Assembly: GCF_963976135.1 (NCBI RefSeq)
Contig: NZ_CAXBKN010000063.1
Span: forward strand, 1 to 17,590
Direction of reading: 5' to 3'
DNA length: 17,590 nucleotides
DNA from: Maricaulis sp963976135
GTDB lineage: Bacteria; Pseudomonadota; Alphaproteobacteria; Caulobacterales; Maricaulaceae
Positions 8,214 through 15,597 of the stretch are shown piece after piece. The translations under genes and the position numbers were made by a program. The notes under the pieces are model-generated. The model was not told where the DNA came from. It worked only from the letters and a program-made list of their open reading frames with translations, and did no database searches. The number at the start of each line of letters is the position of its first letter. Positions within the stretch are counted from its first letter, which is position 1.

Positions 8214-9053
8214 CTAAACCCAATAGGGAAGCCGGCGACGCATGTGCGTGCCGGCGAGTGTTGCTGCGACCCACAGGGCAAGCGTCACGCCAAGGACGAC
8301 CGCCCAGCTGATCAGCCGCGGCGTGTCGCCCAGCAGTGGCGCACGAAAGATCTCGATATAATGCGTCAGCGGATTCAGGTCCGCGACGAGGGCGCGGGCA
8401 CCTGTCTGCTCTTCATGCACCCACAGGATCGGCGTCAGGAAGATCAGGATGCGCGTGACGGAGCCGATCAAATGCGTGATGTCCCGAAACCGGGCAGCGA
8501 CCAGACCCAGAAGATATTGCGCCGCGACAGCGTTGACCAGGTAGATGGCAAGCGCAGGAAGGCAAAGGAATGCGGTCATTTCCGGGCGCCAGCCAAAGGC
8601 AATGATCGCCGCCAGCGCAACCGCCATATTGAGCACGAAAGTGAAGAGCGATCGGAAAATGCTCCTGTAGACATGGATGGAAAGCGGCATGGAGACGCTT
8701 TTTATCCATGTCGAGGATTGCACGAACACCGTGCAGCCATCCTGAATATTCGCCATTAGAAACATGAAGGCCGCATAGCCAACCGCGACATAGGTGACGA
8801 ATTCTGACGGACTCGCCCGGGTGAAGGCACCAAAGAAAAATGTCACCGCCAGCACAAAGGTGGCGTAGGACAGCACGATCCACAGAAGTCCGAGCACACT
8901 GCGCCGATAGCGCTGGCGCATATCGTCCATGGCAAAAGTGCGCCAGACATTGACCATGGAGGCGCCCAGAACAATATCCGCAAAAAAAGACGCGGCCCTT
9001 TTGCGACCTGAGCGGGTCACCACTGGCTGGAGGGCGGAACCTTGTGCGGACAT
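8214..9053 (-). CDS. ABC-2 type polysaccharide export permease (Wzm/KpsM type)
   Basis: This 279-residue inner-membrane protein has about six hydrophobic segments: near residues 55-75, 84-104, 135-155, 160-183, 192-212 and 248-268. The segment before the first helix, MDDMRQRYRRSVLGLLWIVLSY, is the hallmark of the ABC-2 polysaccharide exporters (RYRRS.LG..W). The SSTWIKSVSMPLSIHVYRSIFRSLF loop and the NPLTHYIEIFRAPLL periplasmic segment near 225-240 are also typical. It forms the channel with the ATPase encoded 12 bp downstream. Length is normal. Its ATG at 9053 has only a weak purine stretch upstream. It is the first gene of the left minus-strand block and faces a divergent glycosyltransferase gene across 205 bp. 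Confidence 0.94.
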   Translation of the reverse strand: MSAQGSALQPVVTRSGRKRAASFFADIVLGASMVNVWRTFAMDDMRQRYRRSVLGLLWIVLSYATFVLAVTFFFGAFTRASPSEFVTYVAVGYAAFMFLMANIQDGCTVFVQSSTWIKSVSMPLSIHVYRSIFRSLFTFVLNMAVALAAIIAFGWRPEMTAFLCLPALAIYLVNAVAAQYLLGLVAARFRDITHLIGSVTRILIFLTPILWVHEEQTGARALVADLNPLTHYIEIFRAPLLGDTPRLISWAVVLGVTLALWVAATLAGTHMRRRLPYWV

Positions 9054-9073
9054 TCGGGGCTCTGACGGGCGCT

Positions 9074-9112
9074 CTCACCAACGCGGAGTAGGAAAGACTT
9101 TACCTTGGTGAG
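9074..9112. promoter_or_regulatory. dyad in the divergent intergenic region, possible operator
   Basis: Perfect 8-bp arms CTCACCAA (9074-9081) and TTGGTGAG (9105-9112) surround 23 nt. A further GTGAG follows at 9114-9118. The dyad lies 21 bp before the permease start and about 150 bp before the divergent glycosyltransferase, where a regulator could act on both. A loose TTGGGA/TAAAGT promoter with an 18-bp spacer can be drawn through it toward the permease. That promoter is weak evidence on its own. Confidence 0.35.
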
Positions 9113-9246
9113 TGTGAGACTCCCAAGCATCCTCTTCAGTCACCACGACGCTCCGACCGGGTCAAGCGACGGGCTGCACAATGCCCCGGCTTTGCCCTTT
9201 TCTATGTTGGCGAATGCGATAGAACCCTGAACAGCACTTGGCACGC

Positions 9247-9253
9247 AGGGGAG
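9247..9253 (+). promoter_or_regulatory. ribosome binding site deciding the start at 9259
   Basis: AGGGGAG lies 5 nt before ATG 9259. An in-frame TTG at 9238 would add seven residues but would place this site inside the coding region, so 9259 is preferred. Confidence 0.7.
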
Positions 9254-9258
9254 CGAAT

Positions 9259-10143
9259 ATGGACGCCTCAATCGTCATCCGGACCTATAATGAGGGCAAA
9301 TGGCTTGGCCGGGCGCTCGAGGCCTGCGCCACCCAGGAGGCGGAAGGCTTGCAGTATGAGGTTGTGATCGTCGATTCCGGTTCGACCGATGACACGCTTC
9401 AGATCGCTGAAAAATACGGCTGCCGGATCACTCATATCAAGAAATCCGACTTCACTTTCGGGCGCTCCCTGAATGTGGGCTGCGATTTCGCCCAAGGTCG
9501 CTTCCTCGTCTTCATTTCAGGCCATTGCATTCCGGCAAGCGATCAATGGCTGGCCAATCTGGTGCGGCCACTGGATGAAGGGAAATGCGCCTTCGCCTAT
9601 GGCCGGCAGATGGGCGAGCCGGGCGTGACCAAGTTCTCCGAGGAACAGCTATTCAAGAAGTACTTCCCTGAACATAGTGCGATCCCTCAAGAGGGATTTT
9701 TCTGCAATAATGCCAATTCGGCTGTGCCGAAAGCGGTTTGGGAGCAATACAAGTTCGACGAGGAAGTCACCGGCCTGGAAGACATGGTGCTGGGCAAGCA
9801 ACTGGCCGCCGACGGTGAATTCATCGGCTATGTGGCAGACGCGCCGGTCATTCACCTGCACGATGAAAGCTGGTCACAAATCAAGACACGGTATGAGCGC
9901 GAGGCCGTTGCCTTGCAGGGCATCATGCCGGAGGTCCATATCCGGGCCGGCGACTTTCTTCGCTACACCGCCGCCGGCATTCTGTTCGACTGGAGCGAGT
10001 CCCTGAGCCAGCGCGCATTCTGGCGCGAGGCCGGGAGCATATTCATGTTCAGGCTGATGCAGTATTGGGGCTCGTACAAGGGCAATAATGATCACCGCAA
10101 ACTCTCCCAGGATCGCAAGGACCGGTATTTCTATCCACGCTGA
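9259..10143 (+). CDS. family 2 (GT-A) glycosyltransferase
   Basis: The product has 294 residues. The GT2 nucleotide-binding start is SIVIRTYNEGKWLGRALEA (4-22), then VVIVDSGSTDDT (35-46). Where many GT2 enzymes have DxD, this one has FISGHCIP (85-92), a variant I know from a subset of capsule and rhamnan GT2 proteins. FFCNNANSAVPKAVW (147-161) and LEDMVLGKQL (173-182) supply the acceptor region and the conserved ED. No membrane helix is evident, so it is probably cytoplasmic. It opens the plus-strand block and lies 44 bp upstream of the cytidylyltransferase gene, so it may use or extend that pathway's product. Donor and acceptor cannot be read from sequence. Confidence 0.9.
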   Translation: MDASIVIRTYNEGKWLGRALEACATQEAEGLQYEVVIVDSGSTDDTLQIAEKYGCRITHIKKSDFTFGRSLNVGCDFAQGRFLVFISGHCIPASDQWLANLVRPLDEGKCAFAYGRQMGEPGVTKFSEEQLFKKYFPEHSAIPQEGFFCNNANSAVPKAVWEQYKFDEEVTGLEDMVLGKQLAADGEFIGYVADAPVIHLHDESWSQIKTRYEREAVALQGIMPEVHIRAGDFLRYTAAGILFDWSESLSQRAFWREAGSIFMFRLMQYWGSYKGNNDHRKLSQDRKDRYFYPR

Positions 10144-10187
10144 TCCGGGCATTTCGTCAAAAAATCGGAAGGTCGAAGGAAATTTCA

Positions 10188-10892
10188 ATGTCGCAAGACC
10201 ATAAATTCGTAGCACTTTTGCCGATGAAGGCGCACAGCGCGCGCGTGAAGTCGAAGAATTTCCGCGAGTTTGCCGGCAAACCGTTATTCCGCTGGATTCT
10301 CGACACCTTGCTGTCGGTTGAAGCGGTCGAAAAAGTGATCATCAACACCGATGCACGCCAGATTCTGTCTGACCACGGTCTGAATGATGGCGATGCCGAC
10401 GGTCGCGTCATGATCCGGGACCGCAAGCCGGAAATCTGCGGTGACCTTGTCTCGATGAATCTGGTCCTCGCCGACGATATCGCGAATGTGATGTCCCGGA
10501 GCTATCTGATGACGCACACGACCAATCCGCTGCTTTCGGCGAACGCCATTCGCGGCGCGATGGCGAAATATGACGAGGAAACCGGGGCGGGCCGCGCCGA
10601 CAGCCTGTTCGCGGTCAACAAGATCCAGACCCGATTTTATCGCGCTGACATGTCGCCGGTAAATCACGATCCTGACAACCTGATCCGGACCCAGGATCTG
10701 GAGCCATGGTATGAGGAAAACTCCAACCTCTACATTTTCAACCGGCCCAGCTTCGCGCGAACGGCAGCGCGTATCGGTGCAAAGCCGGCCATGTATGAAA
10801 CACCGCCACTGGAATCGATCGACATCGACAATGCCGATCAGTGGGCGCTGGCCGAAGCCGTGGCGCTTCATACCATGAAAGCGGAGGTGTAG
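10188..10892 (+). CDS. acylneuraminate cytidylyltransferase-like protein (CMP-sugar synthetase)
   Basis: This 234-residue protein is of the CMP-Neu5Ac/CMP-Kdo synthetase family, which joins CTP to a 2-keto sugar acid. The N-terminal loop reads LPMKAHSARVKSKNFREFAGKPLF (about 11-34). The usual form is P-A-R-x-G-S-K-x4-K-N-x5-G-K-P-L, so the Arg and the GSK are replaced here by Lys and HSA while the distal KN and GKPL are kept. VIINTDA (50-56), the YLMTHTTNPLLSANAIRGAM stretch and LESIDIDNADQWALAE near the end fit the family. AAGGA lies 7 nt before ATG 10188. It is followed after 3 bp by the 2-hydroxyacid dehydrogenase gene. The altered loop and the neighbours suggest a substrate other than sialic acid or Kdo. 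Confidence 0.87.
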   Translation: MSQDHKFVALLPMKAHSARVKSKNFREFAGKPLFRWILDTLLSVEAVEKVIINTDARQILSDHGLNDGDADGRVMIRDRKPEICGDLVSMNLVLADDIANVMSRSYLMTHTTNPLLSANAIRGAMAKYDEETGAGRADSLFAVNKIQTRFYRADMSPVNHDPDNLIRTQDLEPWYEENSNLYIFNRPSFARTAARIGAKPAMYETPPLESIDIDNADQWALAEAVALHTMKAEV

Positions 10893-10895
10893 CCC

Positions 10896-11828
10896 GTGCG
10901 TGTCCTTGTCACCTGCCCGCCCATGCTCGGCATGATCGACGAATTCCGTTCGGATTTTGCCGCCAAGAATGTGGAGCTCGATGCGCCCAAAGTCGTCCAG
11001 ACCATGACCGAGGACGAGCTTTGCGAGCGACTGCCCGAATTTGACGGCTGGATCATCGGCGATGACCCGGCGAGTGCACGTGTACTGGAGGCCGGCGCAA
11101 GCGGGCGGCTGAAGGCAATCGTGAAATGGGGCGTCGGCGTCGACAATGTCGATTTCGAGGCCGCGAAGCGCCTCGGGCTACCCGCTATCAATACGCCTGG
11201 CGTTTTCGGCCGCGAAGTTGCGGACGTGGCGATGAATTATGTTGGAGGCCTGGCGCGCGAAACCTTCCGTATCGACCGGGAAATCCGCGCCGACAAGAGC
11301 TGGCCAAAACCGCGCGGCATTTCGCTGGCCGGACGCAAGGCCGGCCTGATCGGCTTTGGTGATATCGGCCGGAATACCGCAAGGCGATTGCTCGCCGCCG
11401 AGCTCGACGTGATTGTCTATGATCCATTCTACCAGCCCGTCGAAGGCCTGAACGTCACACCGATGAGCTGGCCGGAAGGCGTCGAGGATTGTGACTTTCT
11501 GGTCTTCACGGCGCCATTGAACGCCGCGACGCGCCACATGTTCAACGAGGATGTCCTCGAGCGGGTGAAGCCCGGCCTGCGCCTCGTGAATGTCGGCCGC
11601 GGCCCGGTGGTCAAGGAGTCTGCCCTGCTTGCAGGCCTCGCCGATGGCCGGATTCACTCCGTTGCGCTCGACGTGTTCGAGATCGAGCCGCTTCAGGCGG
11701 ATAGTCCGTTGCGCCAGTATGATCGTTGCATTTTCGGCTCCCATAACGGGTCGAATACTGAAGATGCCGTCCGCCGGGTGAGCCGGCAGGCCATCGGCCA
11801 TCTATTCGAGTTTCTGGGTGTGAAATAA
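10896..11828 (+). CDS. D-isomer-specific 2-hydroxyacid dehydrogenase (phosphoglycerate dehydrogenase-like)
   Basis: This 310-residue NAD-dependent enzyme interconverts a 2-hydroxy acid and a 2-keto acid. The Rossmann motif is GLIGFGDIG (150-158). The catalytic triad is visible as Arg235 in NVGRGPVV, Glu264 in DVFEIEPL and His283 in GSHNGSN. KWGVGVDNVDFEAAKRLG (77-94) is typical of the family. There is no C-terminal ACT domain, unlike many SerA proteins. The start is GTG 10896, with GGAGG 8 nt upstream inside the end of the preceding gene. It overlaps the next gene by one base (TAATG). In this operon a sugar acid is a more likely substrate than 3-phosphoglycerate; that is inference from context. 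Confidence 0.92.
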   Translation: MRVLVTCPPMLGMIDEFRSDFAAKNVELDAPKVVQTMTEDELCERLPEFDGWIIGDDPASARVLEAGASGRLKAIVKWGVGVDNVDFEAAKRLGLPAINTPGVFGREVADVAMNYVGGLARETFRIDREIRADKSWPKPRGISLAGRKAGLIGFGDIGRNTARRLLAAELDVIVYDPFYQPVEGLNVTPMSWPEGVEDCDFLVFTAPLNAATRHMFNEDVLERVKPGLRLVNVGRGPVVKESALLAGLADGRIHSVALDVFEIEPLQADSPLRQYDRCIFGSHNGSNTEDAVRRVSRQAIGHLFEFLGVK

Positions 11829-12577
11829 TGGCCAAAGGGCAGCGGGCAGTCTGCATCACGGGTGTTGCCGGCGGCATCGGAGCCGCGCTGGGCGCGGCTT
11901 ACCGCAAGGCCGGCTGGCGCGTGATCGGCTCCGGCCGGCAGGCTCCCGATCCGGGGATTTGCGATGTCTTCGTCGAGGCCGATCTCGACCGGCTGGCCGA
12001 AAATGACCAGGCCCTGGAAGAATTCGCTGCCGAAGTCCGGGCCGGGCTGGACGGTGCAGCGCTGGCGGCACTGATCAACAATGCCGCGGTGCAAATTCTC
12101 GCACCGGCCGACAAGCTGACCGCACAGGACTGGCGGCGCACCCTGAATGTCAATCTGACGGCGCCCTTCCGGCTCAGCCAGGTCTTCCTGCCAGAGCTTG
12201 AAGACGCCGGCGGCGCCATCCTCAATATTGGCAGCGTCCACGCCCAGGCGACCAAGCCGGGCTTCACCGCCTATGCCACATCCAAGGCCGCCCTGCACGG
12301 CCTGACGCGCGCGCTGGCGGTCGATATGGGCAAGCGCGTCCGTGTCGTGTGCCTGGCACCGGCCGCCATCTCCACTCCCATGCTCATGGCCGGGTTCGAG
12401 GGGCGCGAAGAGGCCTTCAAATCACTGCAGGCCTGCCACCCGTCGGAACGGATCGGCGTGCCGGAGGAAGTGGCCGATGCGGCCCTCTTCCTGACTTCGC
12501 CCCAGGCCAGTTTTGTAACCGGATCCACCTTCTGGCTCGATGGCGGCGTGCTCGCCCGCCTGCATGACCCGGTCTAG
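11828..12577 (+). CDS. short-chain dehydrogenase/reductase (SDR)
   Basis: This 249-residue classical SDR has the cofactor motif TGVAGGIG (11-18), NNAA (84-87), catalytic Ser136 in NIGSVHA, and Tyr149 and Lys153 in YATSK. The C-terminal WLDGGV motif is also typical. The residue pattern resembles glucose, gluconate or 3-oxoacyl dehydrogenases, and the sequence alone does not choose among them. Its ATG shares one base with the stop of the dehydrogenase gene upstream, so the two are coupled. A lactonase-like gene follows after 15 bp. An aldose 1-dehydrogenase making the lactone that the neighbour hydrolyses would fit the operon, as would a C-4 or C-5 ketoreductase. Confidence 0.93.
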   Translation: MAKGQRAVCITGVAGGIGAALGAAYRKAGWRVIGSGRQAPDPGICDVFVEADLDRLAENDQALEEFAAEVRAGLDGAALAALINNAAVQILAPADKLTAQDWRRTLNVNLTAPFRLSQVFLPELEDAGGAILNIGSVHAQATKPGFTAYATSKAALHGLTRALAVDMGKRVRVVCLAPAAISTPMLMAGFEGREEAFKSLQACHPSERIGVPEEVADAALFLTSPQASFVTGSTFWLDGGVLARLHDPV

Positions 12578-12592
12578 GGCGCGGAGCAATCC

Positions 12593-13441
12593 ATGACCCC
12601 TTGGCGAGTTTCCAACCCTGAAATTGTCTGGGACGCGGGCGCGGTGCTCGGTGAAAGCCCGGTATGGTCACCGCGTGAACGCGCCCTCTGGTGGGTTGAT
12701 ATCAAGGGACTGGCGCTGTTCCGGTATGAGCTTGAAACGGGTTTGCGCTCGGTCTGGCGTGCCGGCGAGCCGATCGGCTGTATCTCTGCACCGGACTCGA
12801 CCGGACGCCTGCTCGCCGCCACGCGCTCGGGCTTTGCCTGGCTCACACCGGATGAGGACGGGGCTGTAAGCCGCACCGCGATTATTGCCCCCGAGCCCGA
12901 TCTTCCCGGCAACCGTTTCAATGATGGCAAGCGGGCACCCGACGGCTCATTCTGGGCGGGAAGCATGGATGACGCCGAGACCGCGGACTCTGGCGCCTGG
13001 TGGCGTCTGGACGCCGCCTCGGGCGAGGCTACACGGCTCGCGACAGGCTATCGGGTGACAAATGGCCCGGCCTTCGACCCGTCGCGAAGCCGGGTCTATC
13101 TCACCGATAGCGCACGGCAGACCGTTTTCGTCGCCAACTGGATTGCGGGCGGCGGCTTCGATCAATTGCGGGTGTTCAGGCAATTTGGTGAGGGAGACGG
13201 TTATCCTGACGGGATGGAAGTCGATTCCGACGGGGCGCTCTGGATTGCTTTCTGGGATGGCGCCTGTCTGCGACGGTTCGATCCGGACGGTGCACTGATC
13301 CAAACCGTCGACCTCCCGGCCCGGCGCCCGACGAGTCTGGCCTTTGCGCCCGAGGCGAACCGGATCTTTATCACCACGGCCTCAATCGGCCTGACACCGG
13401 GCAAGGCCCAGGGCGCCTTGATCACGCTGTCGCTGGACTAG
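12593..13441 (+). CDS. SMP-30/gluconolactonase (LRE) family sugar lactonase
   Basis: This 282-residue six-bladed beta-propeller hydrolase opens sugar lactones in its family. Expected metal ligands are present: Glu21 in LGESPVW, Asn157 in VTNGPAFD and Asp206 in YPDGMEVD. RFNDGKRAPDGSFWAGSMD (108-126), with Asn110, is the substrate-side family signature. There is no signal peptide, so it is cytoplasmic, like its pathway neighbours. GGAG lies 6 nt before ATG 12593. It is the last gene of the plus-strand block, and its TAG stop overlaps the stop of the convergent gene in a shared CTAG. The lactonase role is well supported by family, and the specific lactone is unknown. Confidence 0.93.
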   Translation: MTPWRVSNPEIVWDAGAVLGESPVWSPRERALWWVDIKGLALFRYELETGLRSVWRAGEPIGCISAPDSTGRLLAATRSGFAWLTPDEDGAVSRTAIIAPEPDLPGNRFNDGKRAPDGSFWAGSMDDAETADSGAWWRLDAASGEATRLATGYRVTNGPAFDPSRSRVYLTDSARQTVFVANWIAGGGFDQLRVFRQFGEGDGYPDGMEVDSDGALWIAFWDGACLRRFDPDGALIQTVDLPARRPTSLAFAPEANRIFITTASIGLTPGKAQGALITLSLD

Positions 13442-15597
13442 CCCCGCCCGGGGCGATCCGCTTGCGATCCGTCGCGCTCGACACGGTCTCTCAATTCTCG
13501 CAATTGGGCGTCGAGCGCATCCATCTCGAGCTCCAATTGCTGACGCGTCAGCTCGGCCTCGGCCTTGCCGCCCAGCGCAATCTTGAGCTCACTCATCAAC
13601 GCCTTGATGATCCGGCGGGTCTTGATGGCGATGGCCGCGGTGAATGCCAAGGATAGCCCACCGACACTGACCAGCGCCGCCCAGATGCGCGCCTGCGGCA
13701 CGAGGATCGCAAAGACCAGCACGGCAACAATACTCAGCCCTGCCCCGGCCAGGAAACGCCAGTTGCTTCTAAGACTTGGCGCCCATTGCTGAATCCGGCG
13801 CTGCAGGGCGCTGGTCGGCACCGCAGCCGGAATGGTGCGCTCATCAATGGCGGCGCGGGCGGCTGATTGGGTGGTGGCGGCACGCGCGGCCTTGTCATGT
13901 GTCGGGTCGAACAGCGACGCCAGATCGACCCGGTCATAGACGTCGAGATCGCCTCCGACGGTCGCATTACCTATGATCACGCCGCGCGATTCCAGGGCCC
14001 GGCGGGCAATGGCAAAATGCTCGCGCATCAGCATCACGTTCGGGACATGCCATTTGCGGCCGGCGCCGAAATACTCCGGGGCAAAATGATTGGGATCATC
14101 GTCAAACTCGGAGGTCAGGCGTGGATCATCGGACGCAGCGCCGCCCTCGCGTCGCACCGTATCGGGCACCGAATAGCGCATGTCGCAGCCGACCAGATAG
14201 ATTTCCGAAAATCCCATATAGGCCGCGAGCTGCAGCATGGTGATCGCCACGGTATGGGGCTGGATGACCCGACTGGCGGCGTCTGGCGAGAACATGGAAT
14301 CCGGCAGGGCTTCGATACTGCCCGGCTCTTCATTGAAGAAATAGCGGTTCGGCCCATCCCCGATGAGCGAGCGTCCGGCCTGGCGTTTGCGCCCGCCGCC
14401 ATGCTCCTGCACCTCCGCCGGGAAGAAGCCTGTCATCGACGGGTTCTCGCGCAACATCAGGTCGATATCCTGGGCCCGGTCCGGCAGTACCTGGGAGTCG
14501 ACACAGGTATAGTAAGTCGGCTTCCAGCCGATCCGGTCGAAGAGCATGAAGGCGGCATTGCAGGCGAAGACGGTCTCGCCCTCCAGGAGCGACAGATCGG
14601 TCTCGTTGAGAGACGGGCCATTGCCCAGGATGAAACAGCGCTCCCCCGCATGCTTGTTCCTGAAGCCGGTCAGATCACTGATCGGTTCTGGCCGGGCGAG
14701 GCCAACCCCGAAGCGCGAACCGCCCGCCCCGATCCTGCCGGGAGCCGAGCGCCGCCGTACGGCATCCATGCGGATGATCGGGGGGTCGAGCGCACTCAGC
14801 TGCGGGTTCAGGGCCAGCCGCTCGTCTTCCGTCAGCTCGCGCGGCGTGTCCGGGATCAGGCCGCGGAAGGCATCGTGAAGCGCGGGGTCGATCAAGGTGA
14901 GTTCGCGCTTGAGGATCGTCTTCACCTCAGCCTTGTATCGGCGCAAATCGGTAACCGAGCGCTGTCCCGGCCGGATGCGGAAACACCCCAGCATACGATC
15001 GACCGAGTAGAGGTTTGCATGGCGAAAGAAACGCGCCCACAGGTCGAAATCATTGGCGACACGAAACTCGGTGTCGAGCTGGCCGCCGGCCTTCTCCCAC
15101 AGGCTGCGCCGCCAGAATGTCGATTCCTGCTGGATCCAGAAATGGTCACCCGCCAGAAACCGCAAGCGCGACCAGGGCCGGACAGGGCCGACATATTCCA
15201 GGGCGCTGTCGGCATTCATGGTGCTCGGCCGGCCGGTGATCCATTCCACGTCCGGATAGGCCTCGAAAATCCGCGCGACCTGCGACAGGCAGCCCGGATG
15301 CAGGACATCATCGGAATTGATCCAGCCCATGATGTCACCGTGCGTGACAGCGAAGCCCTTGTTGAGCGCGTCGGCATGCCCGTCATCCGGCTCGCTGATG
15401 ATCGCCGATGTGGCCTCGCGATATTGTTCGATGATCAGGCGTGAACCATCAGTGCTGGCACCATCGACAATGACAAAATCGAGCGCCGGATAGCGTTGCT
15501 TCACGACGGATTCGAGCGTCTCCCGGAGGAATTCCACACCATTATAATTCGGCGTCACCAGGCTGATCAGCGGCAATGTCTGGGCAGAATGGGTCAC
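13438..15597 (-). CDS. GT2 glycosyltransferase fused to a DUF115/GT42-like domain, with two membrane helices and a coiled coil
   Basis: The product has 719 residues. Residues 8-250 are a GT2 domain: LISLVTPNYNGVEFLRETLES, VIVDGASTDGS (42-52), the DxD-like NSDD (94-97) and DFDLWARF (183-190). Residues 318-555 are a DUF115/GT42-like domain with CFILGNGPSLNETDLSLL, FACNAAFM, HTVAITMLQLAAYMGFSEIYL and DDPNHFAPEYF, clearly paralogous to that in the 934-4137 gene. Two hydrophobic helices follow (about 615-634 and 638-658), then a coiled coil (660-710). The start is GTG 15597, overlapping the upstream TGA by 4 bp with TGGAG 6 nt before it. A TTG at 15609 is rejected. The protein is probably anchored on the inner membrane and adds two different sugars. 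Donors are unknown. Confidence 0.87.
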   Translation of the reverse strand: MTHSAQTLPLISLVTPNYNGVEFLRETLESVVKQRYPALDFVIVDGASTDGSRLIIEQYREATSAIISEPDDGHADALNKGFAVTHGDIMGWINSDDVLHPGCLSQVARIFEAYPDVEWITGRPSTMNADSALEYVGPVRPWSRLRFLAGDHFWIQQESTFWRRSLWEKAGGQLDTEFRVANDFDLWARFFRHANLYSVDRMLGCFRIRPGQRSVTDLRRYKAEVKTILKRELTLIDPALHDAFRGLIPDTPRELTEDERLALNPQLSALDPPIIRMDAVRRRSAPGRIGAGGSRFGVGLARPEPISDLTGFRNKHAGERCFILGNGPSLNETDLSLLEGETVFACNAAFMLFDRIGWKPTYYTCVDSQVLPDRAQDIDLMLRENPSMTGFFPAEVQEHGGGRKRQAGRSLIGDGPNRYFFNEEPGSIEALPDSMFSPDAASRVIQPHTVAITMLQLAAYMGFSEIYLVGCDMRYSVPDTVRREGGAASDDPRLTSEFDDDPNHFAPEYFGAGRKWHVPNVMLMREHFAIARRALESRGVIIGNATVGGDLDVYDRVDLASLFDPTHDKAARAATTQSAARAAIDERTIPAAVPTSALQRRIQQWAPSLRSNWRFLAGAGLSIVAVLVFAILVPQARIWAALVSVGGLSLAFTAAIAIKTRRIIKALMSELKIALGGKAEAELTRQQLELEMDALDAQLRELRDRVERDGSQADRPGRG

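Noticed and set aside
10896..11828. Calling the 2-hydroxyacid dehydrogenase serA (serine biosynthesis)
   Set aside because: It lacks the ACT domain and lies in a sugar-acid operon. The family does not fix the substrate, so no symbol is given.
13867..15444. A 525-residue open frame on the plus strand
   Set aside because: It lies entirely opposite the GT2-DUF115 fusion gene, whose motifs are clear. The plus frame has no family motif and is a product of high GC.
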